Origin: Auanema rhodensis
Taxonomy: Eukaryota; Nematoda; Chromadorea; Rhabditida; Rhabditidae
Direction: 5' to 3'
DNA length: 64,000 bases
Assembly (NCBI GenBank): GCA_964057225.1
Contig: OZ059894.1
Location: forward strand, 7,037,131-7,101,130
Positions 13,701 to 26,217 of the stretch are shown in pieces. The translations under genes and the position numbers were made by a program. The notes below the pieces were generated by a model, which had not been told where the DNA came from, did not search any database, and was given only the letters and a program-made list of their open reading frames with translations. Within the stretch, counting starts at the first letter, position 1; every line of letters begins with the position of its first letter.

Positions 13701-14334
13701 ATAGCAATTTGTAGTTACAACTTATATCTCTCTCAAAACGCTTTGTGTCTTTAGTTTGAGAAGTTGGGAATGTTTCAGCCAAAATCTTACCAATCTAACT
13801 GTTTCCACTCCACATGGTCCATTAATATCGGTTATGAATAGACTTGGTGTTATCTCCTGTAGTTAAAGATTTGATAAGCACGAAGTTAAGTTTTTTATGC
13901 AAAAAATGGTGAAGAGGGACTTACTTTGGTTAGGAACTGAATGCATTTGCTATTTTTCTCTTTATGGGAAGCATATATTCTTCCAGACATTGGACGATTC
14001 AAGATGAGACCAATTCGGCCATTTGAACATACAGCACCAATATCAGAATCTAGGATACCTAAATAATAAATAATTATTAATATTCTAAGTTAAGCGTACC
14101 TTTCTTCAAAAAAGTAGATTTCATAGATGTTTTCATTAGGGCTAACTTTGTTGGTTGTCTTCTTCTGAGTTGATAGAATCGAGCTTGTGTCAAAATATTC
14201 GGAGTTAATTTTATCAAATCATTTTGCTCTATGTTATTCTATAACAAATTTTAAATATTTCTTTGTTGATACTGATGTCAAACCTGAGCTGAAAGCTTAA
14301 CTAATAGAATAAGAATTGTAGTAAAGTAAATCAT
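10791..14334 (-). CDS. ZP-domain transmembrane protein, cuticlin-like
   Basis: Eleven exons (14334-14284, 14238-14100, 14058-13925, 13856-13791, 13488-13352, 13207-13093, 12472-12366, 12176-12093, 12048-11967, 11903-11705, 11020-10791) join in phase into 447 residues. A short signal peptide ends near residue 16. A zona pellucida domain runs from about Cys74 to Cys309 and holds 12 cysteines in the usual order, including PVCKYS, the WSC motif after VYHR, and PPRC. A dibasic KR at 315-316 follows and may be the processing site, though it is weaker than a full RxxR site. A single membrane span lies at about 404-426 with a short basic tail. Nematode ZP proteins are made as membrane precursors, cleaved and polymerised in cuticle or other apical matrix; that role is inferred from the family. 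The specific orthologue is not identified. Introns 4 (13,490-13,790) and 10 (11,021-11,704) are the longest. Confidence 0.85.
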
Positions 14335-17300
14335 TATGTTCAATCTTCGAACTCAAATACTCATAGCCTTATTGAATTTTTAATAACTGTAAAAGTTATA
14401 GATCATTTCTCATAATATTGACTAAAATATAAGTTGAAGAAGAAGAAACATAAATGGATTTTCAAGGGGAAATTTATATATGTGTTGTATGAAAACAGAG
14501 CTTTAATTAATTATACTTATATTTCCTGATTACTGATTTGTTTTTGATCACATATTCTGGAATTTTAATTATTTTTCCGACTTAATTTTTTGAAGAATTT
14601 AACTTTTTATTTTCTTCTGCGTCACAAGAACTAAAACTTTTCTGGGGAGGTTGCTAAGGAAACGATAGAAAGTTTACAAAATATAATTTTCTCATAATAT
14701 TTAACGATACCCATTGGGCGAAAATGGAGGAGCAACATATTCTAAAGGGGTTTTCAAGGATATTTTATGTTTAAAAATATTTGTACATGAAGAAACAAAT
14801 GAATTGTGTCTAGAATGTGAAGCGTGCAATTTTAGGCAACACGTGCATATGAATGTGAGATCAGGAGAGAGACTTAACGCTGACTGAATTAGTGGACAAC
14901 GTCCAGATGATGTTTGGCCCAAACGGTCAAAAGTTATTGGAATGATTGAGACAGAGTAGTTAAGCCTATGACTTCTGGATGTAAACTTCACAATGTCATG
15001 GAAACAGTAAATTCACCCAAAAGAGAAAAGGGGCAAAGATTAATTGTATTGGAAATAGAAATTAACATAGTTGGCATAAATGAAAGGAGCATTTTTCTCG
15101 AATGAAGAACAAATTGTCGGTGGATAGTCAAAAAAGGATAGATTCATAAGATATGGTTAAGATTATCTCGTTCATTCGTAGCATACGAGTTGTTCTTTAA
15201 GGACAGGAGTCAAGTAGTATGACCAGAGAAGTACTATCTCTATGCATGATTGAGAGTCTTCATTGTAACAGAAAATGACGAGAGTGAGACCTGGTGGTAT
15301 GTTCTTCGATATTCAACAAGTGAATATGACAAGTGATCAGAATGAAACGTGGTAGAAGAAGTAGGGGAAAACGCCTCACCGTACTAATGTTGAAGGAGGA
15401 AAAACGTTCCATATACACAGACAGAACTAAATGTGTTCATATCGGGAAAATAATAAGAATTTCAGGAAAAAAGGGCAAGAAAAGTCTTTTCTCAATCACA
15501 CATGAACCACCAATTTCGTGCAACGTCCTCAATTTCCTCTTTCCTCACTGATTAGGCAGGTGTCAGTTTTAACAAAACAAATACAGGTCAAACACAAGTT
15601 CAGATTGCAAGAGAAAAATGTTCCTCACACGTCTCTGATATGAGAAAAAACGTTGACGATATGAATATTCTTTAACTATTCTTAGTTTAGCGAAAGTATT
15701 CAGATTGAAAACTTGACGATGGTACCAAATCTACAAATGTGGTGGTCAGTCGTCAGGTGATTTGTGCTTTTTTTGTACAAGAAATAACAGATCTGAACGA
15801 TTTCGGAGTCCGTGCGCTATTTTGAATAATAGCTTCTACACTTTTTTTCTCTTTTTTTATCCGAAATCTGTACCATTTGGGGGCTATTCGAATTGCTTCT
15901 ATTCTATTGTTGTGACGGTCAGTTAGTATAAGTTTGAAGTAAAAACTATATTTGCCTCTGAAGGATAGCTAAATGGAACAGTACTCATGCAAACGATACA
16001 GATTTGTAGTTGAAATGACCTTAAAACTAAGTAAAATCTTATATATGTTCTTTTATTTTCATAAAAATAATTAATTATAAATGATTAACTATATTATAAT
16101 ATATTTATTTATTTATAATAATTTATAAGAAGAATGTATTAAAAATATATATAGTATCTATTACCAAAATATTTTTCATTATATAAATTAATATATTAAT
16201 ATTATATTATAAGATAATTGGTATAATATATACTTGTTCTGATTGTATTGGCCTTGATTTTTAAAAATAAGATATACTTATTTATACATATGTGTATGTA
16301 TTAAAGTACTTGATATCTTATCTAAATATTATAACAATACTATTTGTTTTTTGATTATTTTAGTACATTTGTTCCTAAAAAAAACGTTATGACAAATAGG
16401 AAAGTGCAACCGCTCATTTCTTCTGAACAACTAAAAAGGGAAAGTGGTGGCTTGTTACTGTTCACTTGATTTATGTGAATTACACGTATCTCACGTAAAC
16501 ACAATATTCTATTTTTGAAACAATACCATCATTTGTTCATATAATTGACAATAAATAACTACAGTAAAAAGGAAAGCTTAAAGAAGTGTATGTGTTTGAT
16601 TCAAAAAATAAAGAAGCATTGCAATAGCCTAAAATGAATAAGAGCTAATAGAAACATTTTTTTGAATGCTAATAGTAGAAATAATTGAAAGGCGTGTCAC
16701 TTCAAGGCAGGATCGAGTAACGGATCCTGAACAGTTCATCCAACTAGTTACAGATGCTATGTATATGTCTCGAAATGTTTCCAAATCTTGGTCAAGTACG
16801 CTTAGTAAATGCTGTAAAGGTAAACAATAAAACTTGTAATAGAATGAATAGTGAGTATTGACCATAAAATATTTCATCTTCATGTATTATCTTATAATTT
16901 ATTATATATGATATCTTATTTCTCACAATAAGTAATAAAGTTCAGTTAAACTTAAATAGTTTGCAACCATTTACATCACTCCTTGAATTGAGATCAATGG
17001 TATTCATCAATTTGAATCCTTTCAATGAAGAGAATTAAAATTTGCAGAAAATTGCAATAATGTACATCTTAACCGCGTCGCATTTGGAGGATGATGATAA
17101 CATTGTTAGCAAACCAGTTTATTTTTTGAAGTTGATGGCAGCAACATAAAAGGACAAAAGTGTAGTCAGTTTGCTCGCGTCCTACCCTCTCTCTCTCTTT
17201 TCATCCGAAAAGTTGCTGTTGATTTCTCTTACTCAAAAATTCCAACAAACCATGTTTCTTTGCATCTTCACTTAACCAAATAATATCTAAGTCTTCTGAT

Positions 17301-18400
17301 ATGAAAACATTTAAACTCTTTTCACTACTTCTGAAAACGTGTAAATGTGCCGCTTATAATTTCGTGGAAAACACATATCTTTATAACTTTTCAGAGATCA
17401 AAAAATCAAAATACTTCATACTTCTGTTTATCAACACTCAAATATTCCATTTTGATATATTCTTTATAAGATCTATGTTCACTTCTTAGGAATGTATATA
17501 CCTATCTATTATTTAGTCAATACGTTTTATGAACAAACCAAATGACTCCGTCGGTTTTCTTAGATAGATGTTTGGCAGTTTTCCTTCTTGTTCGATCAAT
17601 AGCCATTTGATTTTGTGCGCCAAGTGTGAACTAGCTAATGTTGATTATTCAGGTGATCACGAATATCACTATCACAGCTTTTTCCCAAAGATCATACAAT
17701 GATTATTGTGTCAAGTAGGCTATAAACTATAAATGGGTAGATATGTTGTTCATATTTTCGATTCTGCGTCTCTATCGTGTTCGAGATAGGCAGAACAGCA
17801 TGTGCCATTCGAATATTACACCCTGCGAGGTCACTCCTCAATCACACAATCTTTTTTGAAATGATCTTTCTATTCCTTCTAGTCTGCTGCTCAGAAAAAG
17901 CAGATTTCTAATCACTATTGGTGCTGCAAAAGACGGGGCCCCAGTAGTTTCCCCATTTGCCGCTTAAAGAAATTTGAATTGCTGGGCTTTCTGCTTGCAT
18001 TCAACCTCGGGCCACGTTCGCCGAAAAGTGTTTGTCTAGCTTGTTTTTGAAATTGATTTTTTCAATTCTCTGTCATGTTCTCCTCAGAGTGTTTAGATTA
18101 TAATCTTTATTTCGTCGTTTAATTAAAGACAATTTAAAACTACTTGAACAAGAGTTCGTTTTTTTTTGCATGTGTGGCAATTTGATGTGTTGATTCTCCA
18201 TACTGTTTAGTCGGGAATGCTAATACGTGCTAGAGTGTACCCGTTGTCTATCGATCTGTTTGGTTTTTTTTGATAAGGCACTTCAATAACAATCAAAATT
18301 ATGTTGGTGACTGACCAGATTTTATTGTTTCTCTCGCTCATTCTCTTTTGCTCAGTATTTTGAATATTTGGTGCAATTAACGCTCTGTTTTGTTTAAGTC
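14335..18400. other. Divergent intergenic region, ZP gene / mdh-1
   Basis: This 4-kb stretch separates two divergently transcribed genes and should contain both promoters. It is very AT-rich at 16.0-16.4 kb and less so at 17.8-18.05 kb near mdh-1. One possible minus-strand exon (16,629-16,883) is listed separately. I see no RNA gene or other confident coding exon. Confidence 0.5.
16629..16883 (-). CDS. Doubtful small minus-strand ORF or exon
   Basis: An ATG-initiated 84-residue frame. Inside it a good acceptor (TTACCTTTACAG) precedes a stretch rich in ordinary amino acids containing Asp-Gln-Asp and three Cys. It could be an orphan 3' exon or chance. No family recognised and no partner exon found. 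Confidence 0.15.
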   Translation of the reverse strand: MKMKYFMVNTHYSFYYKFYCLPLQHLLSVLDQDLETFRDIYIASVTSWMNCSGSVTRSCLEVTRLSIISTISIQKNVSISSYSF

Positions 18401-19820
18401 ATGTCTGCTCCTCTTCGTGTTTTGGTTACTGGCGCTGCTGGACAAATTGGATACTCTTTAGTCCTTCAAATTGCTAAGGGAGAAGTTTTTGGAAAGGTTT
18501 ACCTTTATTCAAGCGTGATAGAAAATTAAATAATTATTGAAGGATACCCCACTCACTCTTGTTCTTCTTGATCTCCCACAATTCGCCCCTTCCCTTGAAG
18601 GAGTTGTTTTCGAGCTCCAAGATTGCGCTTTCAAGACCCTTCATGGTAATTTTTGTGTGAAATTTCTAGTTTCAATCTTCCTCTTTTTTCAGGAGTAGAG
18701 GCCGTCACTGATGTTAAGGATGCTTTCACCGGCATCGACTATGCTTTCCTTGTTGGAGGTTTTTCCTTTAATTAAACGATCCATTAAAAATTTTTTAATT
18801 TTTTAGCTATGCCACGTAAGGAAGGTATGGAACGCAAAGACCTTCTTGCCGCTAACGTAAGAATTTTCAAGAGTCAAGGAATGGCTCTTGCTGAGTTCGC
18901 CAAGCCAACCACTAAGGTTTCAATTCTTACATTATATGAAAATCTAAATGACCTGAGTTTAGGTCATTGTTGTTGGAAACCCAGCTAACACCAATGCTTA
19001 CATTTGTGCCAAGTATGCCGCCGGAAAAGTTCCAGCTCGCAACTTCTCTGCAATGACTCGTCTTGATCATAACCGTGCCAAGGGACAAATTGCCCTCAAA
19101 GCCCAAGTTCCAGTCGGAAATGTTAAGAACGTTATCATCTGGGGTAACCACTCTAGCACCCAATTCCCTGATGTTAAGCACGCTAAGGTCATTAAGGGTT
19201 AGTACGTCATCAGTATATAGCATATTAGAAATTTAAATTTAGGAGGAAGCGAAATTGATGCTTACGCCGCTGTCAACGATGCTGCTTTCTTGAAGGGAGA
19301 CTTCATCTCTGTAAGATTCATTCTGGAAATTTTTATAAGAATTTTGTTTAGATTGTCCAAAAGCGTGGAGCTGCTATCATCGAGAGAAGAAAGCTCTCTT
19401 CTGCTATGTCTGCTGCTAAGGCTGCTTGTGATCACATGCATGACTGGCACTTCGGAACTCAACCTGTATGTTATCATATTAAATGAAGTTTTAATTCGAA
19501 TAATGTTTTAGGGAGAGTGGGTTTCCATGGCTGTTCCATCCGACGGAAGCTACGGAATTCCAGAGGGACTTATGTTCTCTTTCCCAGTCACCATCGATGC
19601 TAATAAAGTAAGTTGTACATGACCTGTAACTAATAGTAAGAAATTGTTTCAGGAATGGAAGATTGTCCAAGGACTTGAACTCGATGACTTCGCTAAGGAA
19701 AAGATTGCCCTCACCACCAAGGTGACCCATTCATATGTTATTTACCAATTATTTTTCTTTCAGGAACTCCAAGAGGAAAGAGACGATGCCCTCAAGGCTT
19801 GCGATGGAGCCAACATGTAA
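18401..19820 (+). CDS. mdh-1: Cytosolic malate dehydrogenase
   Basis: Ten exons (18401-18496, 18543-18645, 18693-18758, 18807-18916, 18963-19197, 19243-19310, 19352-19465, 19512-19607, 19653-19721, 19764-19820) give 337 residues, the normal length. The enzyme interconverts malate and oxaloacetate with NAD+ in the cytosol, serving the malate-aspartate shuttle and gluconeogenesis. The N-terminal NAD-binding loop is GAAGQIG (residues 11-17). Substrate-binding Arg92 and Arg98 lie in [10 protein letters not shown], the LDHNRA motif gives Asp160 and Arg163, and the catalytic His188 is in WGNHSS. All match the cytosolic class. There is no mitochondrial presequence. The ATG follows TTTGTTTAAG, a plausible trans-splice acceptor. 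Intron 1 has a weak donor (GTTTAC) but the protein is uninterrupted. Codon use is GC-richer than in neighbouring genes, consistent with high expression. The order mdh-1, dpy-11, UCH matches C. elegans as I recall it. Confidence 0.97.
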
Positions 19821-21071
19821 AGTGTTTATAATATTCTAGTATTGTAACTTGTTCTTGTACCCTTCTCGTTGTCTTAATCATCGGTTCTCCGGGTTAGATG
19901 TTCTGCTTGTAACTTTTTAGATGTTTTATCATATCGTAAGAATTTTATATATAAATAATTAGTTTGGTCTTTGTGTAAATAACTTGTATAAACTGCGTAT
20001 TGCGAAAAGTTCTATCTTACAGGAGCTTCAGTTATTTTATTGAAGTATAAATCATATTCCTGATCACTGACTATTCCTTCATTTTTCTTATTATAGTACT
20101 ACGTTTCAATATTATTAAGGAAATTGCCTCTGCTATATTATTGATGAAATACGTATCTTGAAAGAAATATCGAAAGCATTTTAAGTCTGACCTGTATGTG
20201 AGCTACATTCTGTATGAATTTCGCACGACCAGAAATCGGCCTTTTTTGGACTGAAATCCCGTTTTTTTTTCTAGTCATGTTTCTTTTTCGTCTCTCAACC
20301 AGTCTCATATTCCTCAATTCCTAGGTTTTACAAATCTTGAATGACTGTGTTTGATGTCACTATTCGGTTATCCACCTTTCTAATATATATACAAATGCGT
20401 TTCAATTTTCTCAATATAAGCATGTATTCAAGAAAGAGCTTTATTATCATGGGAAAATACCATTTCCATGATATTATCATCTGAGGAGAATGGCCTTGTG
20501 CTCCGATTTGTTGTCGGCACATGAGCGTGCTCACGACCCAAAAGGAAGATTTTACATTAGATTGAGCCTGATGGGGACGCGTCCCAATCTTGCACGTTGA
20601 TTAAGATAAATCAGAGGGTACCATTCTATATGGCCGACTGATGTTTGATGACCTGAACGTAGGTACGACGGTGGTACAAGACGGATATATCGATATTTGA
20701 AGTATCCCATTCATCGTTTTCATTAATTTTTCTTGGCCGAGGTTGTCCCCATTTGTCCGATGTCCCCAATATCGTTCGTGGCTTGCCGGCTAGGACCTAG
20801 CTGAGTCGCATATTCTTTGCAAGGCCTATTTCATTTTTTCCAAACTTCCTTTTTCGTCTAACGATCATTTGATTGTCTTCGTTTTTGGTAAGGATTAGAG
20901 AGAAAGAGAGAGAGATAGAGAGAGAGAGAGAGATAGAGATAGATAGATAGAGGTGGTTGACACTATAAACGGATATAACGAGAGAAAGGTAAAATACTAA
21001 GAATTGAAATATGATTATATAAAGAGAAAGGGAGAGATAAACAATCTATCTACGCATTTGATTTCAGAATA
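19821..21071. other. mdh-1 3' region and intergenic DNA
   Basis: Directly after the mdh-1 stop lies an AT-rich 3' region with an AATAAA-like TATAAATAAT near 19,950. From about 20,450 to 20,870 the DNA is less AT-rich and includes the 12-bp palindrome GGGACGCGTCCC at 20,574-20,585. A GA-rich tract (20,895-20,952) follows. I find no coding frame here; the segment could hold control elements for the genes on either side. Confidence 0.4.
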
Positions 21072-21343
21072 ATGAAATATAGGTAAAGTTAAAGAGGTAA
21101 CGAACTTCCTTGACATTTCACATATTTTTCAGACGAAGATTAATCAAGGACATGCAGATTAGTTTTCAACTCCTCCTACTATCCTGTTCATTTGCTTTCG
21201 TTCTAATTCATTCCTTACTTATCACTGGTCTTGAAGTTAGTGCGTATGTGCTTCCTCATCACTGTGCTGATGAGTATCCAGGATCTGGGCAAGGGGTCAA
21301 CCTTGACCCGCATCGGCTCTGCCCCTCTCGTGCCTACAATTGA
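21072..21343 (+). CDS. Putative small secreted peptide precursor
   Basis: Two exons (21072-21082 and 21133-21343) with a 50-nt GT-AG intron give 73 residues. The first exon follows GATTTCAG, a possible trans-splice acceptor. Alternatively translation could begin at the in-frame ATG at 21152 just after TTTTTCAG, giving 63 residues. A hydrophobic signal sequence (FQLLLLSCSFAF onward, to about LEVSA) is followed by a mature part of about 30 residues with two Cys (HHCADEY and HRLCPSR) that could make one disulfide loop. It lies between mdh-1 and dpy-11 on the same strand, with a gap of about 580 bp to dpy-11. No family is recognised; it could be a peptide hormone, an effector or a chance ORF. The in-frame two-exon structure and good splice sites argue for a real gene. 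Confidence 0.5.
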
Positions 21344-21921
21344 CGGACACACGGAACATCAGTGAAGATGATGGCCGTTGGTTCCTCTTCTTCTTTATTC
21401 CTATTACCTGTCACACTTTGGATCTTGTTTTGCAGTTCGATAGATCTTTTATATTGGAAGACCAGTACTCATTATATTAATTGTACCGACTATTCAATAT
21501 AGAGATTTACCTTCAGAAACTCCAGGATCATTATTCTTTTTTCAGATACTTCTTTTGCCTTTCTCTTAAGTATTTGCCGTTACACTTTTTTGATATTATA
21601 CTTTTCGCTCCTTATCTTTTAGTTTTTACCCTCTCCTATTTCTTATTCCCTCAGCTTGTCTCTTCACAATTTCTCGCATTTTCGTTCTCCAAGCAAGTTC
21701 AGACACTATTCACACCGTCCTTGTCGGCCGTTAGACGACGTGTCATTATGCCTGTTGCTGGCTTGTTGACCAGTTGCTTGACCATTTCATCCATGTTGAG
21801 ACCTGGATATCCGTTCCCCATTGATTCATCACATCATCCTACATTTTTCTTTTGAACTGTATTGAGATTGACTACATTTCTTTCGTTTTTCAAAAATATT
21901 TACAAATCTATGTTTTAGGTA
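21344..21921. other. Intergenic, pyrimidine-rich, upstream of dpy-11
   Basis: This stretch is T/C-rich on the plus strand. A hydrophobic open frame (21,481-21,855) lacks an ATG at its start and looks like a composition artefact. The sequence TGTTTTAG at 21,911-21,918, four bases before the dpy-11 ATG, is a good trans-splice acceptor. Confidence 0.4.
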
Positions 21922-23401
21922 ATGCGGCTTCTTCCTTTGGTTTTCGCCTTAATCTGTACTGTCTCAGCTGCTGGGAAATCTTCCCGAGCTTTGATTTCGC
22001 TCAATGAAGACAATTGGACCGAAATCATGAAGGGAGAGTGGATGGTTGAATTGTGAGTTGGATGTTTTCTTGTTTCTAGCGTTCCTAGACACATTGCGGG
22101 TTGACCTTAAAAAGCAAATTCTTCCCTTCTCTTCTTTCTTCAGCATAGCAAAATGATTCTTATGTTAACTTATGTGATTCTGTTTGTTTACCAGTCGGAA
22201 TTTCGGAATCATAAAGTCCCAGTTTATCTAGTTAAGAGATTTTTATCGACCATGTAGCCAATATAGTCGTTTATATAGTTTAGCCTGTGAACAGTTTTTT
22301 CTCCAACTGTCATATAGAACTTTGAGAGATAGTGATCGACGATTTACTGCGTTAAATGAAAATGTGGTTAAGTGAAACAGTTTTTTTTTGCATCAGAATC
22401 CAATTTCAAGTTCTCTATTTGCCTTCATATTTCATATAGTTTCTTATTTTCTGTTTATAGCCATGCTCCCTGGTGCCCAGCTTGCAAGGATCTTCAAAAG
22501 GCTTGGAACGCTTTCGCTGACTGGTCTGAGGATCTCAACATTAAGGTTGGTAACAGATCATTTCATTAGAAGTTCTTTGATGCCCAGTAGATGGAATGAC
22601 GATACGAGCTTAAATGCTTGCCGACCGATTGTAATCTTCTCTTCTTCCAGGTTGGAGAAGTTGATGTTACTATAAATCCAGGACTTTCTGGACGCTTCTT
22701 GGTTACTGCTCTCCCCACTATCTATCAGTAAGATATATCAATTGGTTCTGTTTAATTATAAGCCTTATTTTAGTGTAAAGGATGGAGTTTTCCGTGTCTA
22801 CACCGGATCCCGTGATAAGAATGACTTCATCTCCTTTGTTGAAGACAGAAAGTGGAGAGCCATTGATGCTGTTCCTGATTACAAACACCCCAACAGCAAG
22901 CAGTAAGTTATAATTGTTTTTGGGCAGTGAAGTTAATTTTAATTAATTTTAAGAATGGCTGTTGTTGCTGTCTTTTTCAAGCTCTCTATGGCTGTTCGTG
23001 ATCTCCATAACCATCTGGTCGAAGACCGCGGAGTCCCATCCTGGGCTTCTTATTCTCTTTTCGCTGGAGTCACTCTCGCTCTTGGGTGCATTTTAGGCTT
23101 TGTACGTTCATTTCTAATTTTGAAAGTTGATTTACGTTTCTTGTTTTAGTTCATTGTTCTCATCATTGACCAAGTTTTCCCAACTGGCAAACGTGTAGCC
23201 CAACCAAAGAAGGATGCTAAGAACGGAACTGCCAAGAAAGGTACGGTTTATTTGAATTATGTCTCGATTAATACATTTTTTCGATACAAATAATTGTATT
23301 TATATTTTGTTTTTTCAGAGCAAAATGGAGACGCAAAAAAGAAGGACACCGCTGCCTCCAAGGAGAAATCTCCCAAGGCTGAAAACAAGAAGACGAAGTA
23401 A
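21922..23401 (+). CDS. dpy-11: DPY-11/TMX1-type transmembrane thioredoxin
   Basis: Seven exons (21922-22052, 22461-22545, 22651-22727, 22774-22902, 22954-23101, 23150-23240, 23319-23401) give 247 residues, close to the C. elegans DPY-11 length I remember. A signal peptide (about 1-17) is followed by a thioredoxin domain with redox motif WCPAC (Cys49, Cys52) and the cis-proline region ALPTIYH. A membrane span lies at about 174-196, then a Lys-rich cytosolic tail ending KKTK, which fits the KKXX ER-retrieval signal. In C. elegans this ER-anchored thiol-disulfide oxidoreductase works in hypodermis, and loss shortens the body and disturbs cuticle formation; this is carried over from the family. 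Intron 4 ends in TTTTAAG rather than CAG, but only that junction keeps phase. The gene converges with the UCH gene on the minus strand, with 331 bp between the stops. Confidence 0.95.
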
Positions 23402-23732
23402 ACCCCTACCGACCAATATAGATCTCGAAATATTATGATTTTTTTATCACATTGGGTTCCGTTTTGGAGGTAGAGTGCTCTCCCACGAACATAATTTATT
23501 TTCGTCTGTGTTTATTATCTGTTGATTTTTCTTGATTCCTTGTTAGTCGCTTAAACATTTCAGATGCAAACGTGGAAGAGATCCAGAGTTTATTGATAAT
23601 TGATAATTATTTGCTCACGTTGTGTTGTAAATGTATTCCATAAATATTCAAATAATTAGTTCATTAAGTATAAAAACAAATAGCAGGAGAGAATAGTGAA
23701 GAAATTGAGAAAAGAGAAAAAACTGTTTGGTA

Positions 23733-24846
23733 TTACGAACTTTTGATCAAAGCCATAGCTGCAAAGGAGCTGTTGTTCAGTTTTTCCATCAGATGTTTGC
23801 AAGCGGCTCCAGCATCTTTCACTAATGTATCAGTGCCAGTTGGTCCAATCAACCGTGGGAATGGAGCACGCGAATCTGGAAGAACAGTATATATATTTGC
23901 CAACTATACGCTATGAATTAAAAAATCAAAATTATTTTTACAAGAAAACAAAAACGGTATTGCGTACGTTAACGTGATTTTGAAAAAGTTAATTTTAATA
24001 CGAATAAATGGAGAGAACGGTTGTTCATGGACGTGATATAAGTAAAAACAGAACTAACCAAGTTCATACAAGTTGCCATTCTTGTTTACATAGCAAATGA
24101 AATGATGTTCAACGTTTTCAATTTGAGCTGATTCTCCTTGCTGAGCAGCTTCAGCATGAGCCGCAGCTAATGCTTCATCTAGAAAAAAAATAATTAAAGC
24201 AATAAAAGCCAAATGGATTCACTTTTGGCTAATAGATCAGACCGATCTTCAATTCCAGTGGCTTTAGCAGATTGTAGCCATTGTGCAAAAGCATCGGTTC
24301 CTATAATAGGTACCATGAATTGTAGATGTTATAACAGATGTTATACCCGGATCAACAATTCCTTCCAAGTTGGCGAGAGCGTGGAACAGAGCAAACGTTC
24401 CACAAGCATTGGAAATCTTTTGTTTCATGAAGAATACTTCCGGATAATCTGTTTTTCCTTCCTTTTTCAATTCTTCATAAATTGGATGCATAATATCATC
24501 AACCTGACATTAGAAATTAGTTAGTAGAGTTTCTAGTCGATACTATATGTAAGTTTGTGAGTAACATATCAACTATTTACTGCTTAATAGTATTTTTACT
24601 CAAAGAAAAGTAGGCACAAACCTTCTTATACTCAGGGAAACACAAGATCATGGCAAGTTGTGGCTTAGGCACAAATTGAAGCACTTCATCATCGAAGCTG
24701 AACACGTCTATGCATTCTACTCCTTTCACTCCAATTTTCGATAGGTACTGAAAGCAAGAACATAGAAGGCTTCATTATATCACTTGATTTACCGGATTAA
24801 TGGTCTCAGGGTTGGATTCCAATGGGGACCAAACAAATTCAGACAT
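23733..24846 (-). CDS. Ubiquitin C-terminal hydrolase, inverted copy A
   Basis: Six exons (24846-24793, 24747-24622, 24503-24347, 24300-24223, 24178-24059, 23875-23733) give 225 residues, the usual size of a single-domain UCH (UCHL1/UCHL3 type, ubh-1-like). The enzyme cleaves small adducts and precursor tails from the ubiquitin C terminus. Visible catalytic residues are oxyanion Gln88, nucleophile Cys94 (NACGTF), His164 (HHFICY) and Asp179 (YELDSR). Exons 1-5 and introns 1-4 are identical to the plus-strand copy B at 26,664, and so is the start of intron 5 apart from one T in an earlier T tract. Exon 6 is not identical: it encodes a related but distinct C terminus ending ALIKSS, closer in length to copy C. 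Intron 5 is also longer here, by about 50 nt. Upstream sequence shared with copy B is only about 11 bp. Confidence 0.93.
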
Positions 24847-24857
24847 TTTCACTGTAA
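23928..24857. repeat. Left arm of large inverted repeat
   Basis: About 930 bp that match the reverse complement of 26,653-27,583. I compared exons and introns base by base and found only one difference, a single T in a homopolymer before exon 5. The arm starts about 11 bp upstream of the ATG and ends within intron 5 of the UCH gene. Confidence 0.97.
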
Positions 24858-26147
24858 CACAACGATTCTGTGATTATTATAAAAATATAAGTCATATGAA
24901 ATAAAGATGGTTAACGAATATTTTAATAATGAAAACGAAGCTGACAATAAGTAATATTGAAAATATCTGATTAAATATAATCAGTAATCAACTTATAACT
25001 TAAATTATTCAATCTTGGACCGAAAATTCACAAGAGGTGTAAACAGAGCAGACGGCTGAAAGAGTGACCAGCTATTCGACCACAAAAAGCCGGGGCTGAA
25101 CCAGAGGTTACATAAATGAAAAAGAAAGACAAAGCTGGTAGCGACTGGCACAATCGATAGCCAGCAGGCGGAACCATCCAATTAAAGAGATAATTAAAAT
25201 CATCAACAGTCTCTTTTTTTTCATTTCGTGACTACTTCATGAGCACGAACATATTGATGACATTCATAAAGCAGGTTGCATAGATATAAAGATATGCATG
25301 TTCTCATAGAAGAAATATACTATGAAAGAACGGAAGTTATTCATCGAATTCTCAACAATTTGACAGGGTTAAAATTAGTAATATGCTGATCGTGCTGAAT
25401 GATACTATACACAATGCTAAGATGAACAAGATCATATACAAACGGGCATCATATTTGCTAAAATTTCGAAATAGCTATGAATTAGCTTTATTTACAATTA
25501 AATTAACTCGATAAAATATATAGTCAGAACAAGAGTCTTTTATTTCTAACAAACGATTCACAAAAATTAGCATAAACATAAAAAAAACTGTCGTTATTGG
25601 CTATTAGTAGCAGCTCATTTTAGTATTTTCTTTCACCAGAGGACGGTTGTATTTTCATTCGTTTCAAATATAGAAAGCAGTTCATATCTAGCAAATCATG
25701 CAAAACAATTTAGAATTTTTGCCAGAATCAAAACCGAGATTTACTCGTGTAATGTAACTGTGTTCATAAGGATATAGAAAAGGGGCCTGCAATTATCATC
25801 CTTACAGAAATTCGAGAAAGATGCTCCAATTCAAAAAATTCGCTCCATTACGGCAGTGTCATAGCTATTACTTGATCATTTATAACTTTATATGGTTAAG
25901 TTGTTGAAGGCTGACCAAAAATAAGCAGACAACTAATTTTTCATGGTTAAAATTGTTAATTTAGATGATGGCTATAGGAAATTTTGTGCCCATTCATTAC
26001 ACCCCTCAGGCAATAAACAACTTCAATTTCACTACTACAATGTATTCTTTTTTAAAGTATCAGGCTATATTAGAAGGGTATGTAATAATTTGAACATTAT
26101 ATAATTTTTAATTAAAAACAATTGAATAGCTATATATACATTTAAAA

Positions 26148-26217
<70 letters not shown>

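Noticed and set aside
24213-24524. 103-residue frame antisense to UCH exons 3-4, present again at 26,986-27,297
   Set aside because: It lies opposite real exons and is identical in both arms only because the arms are identical.
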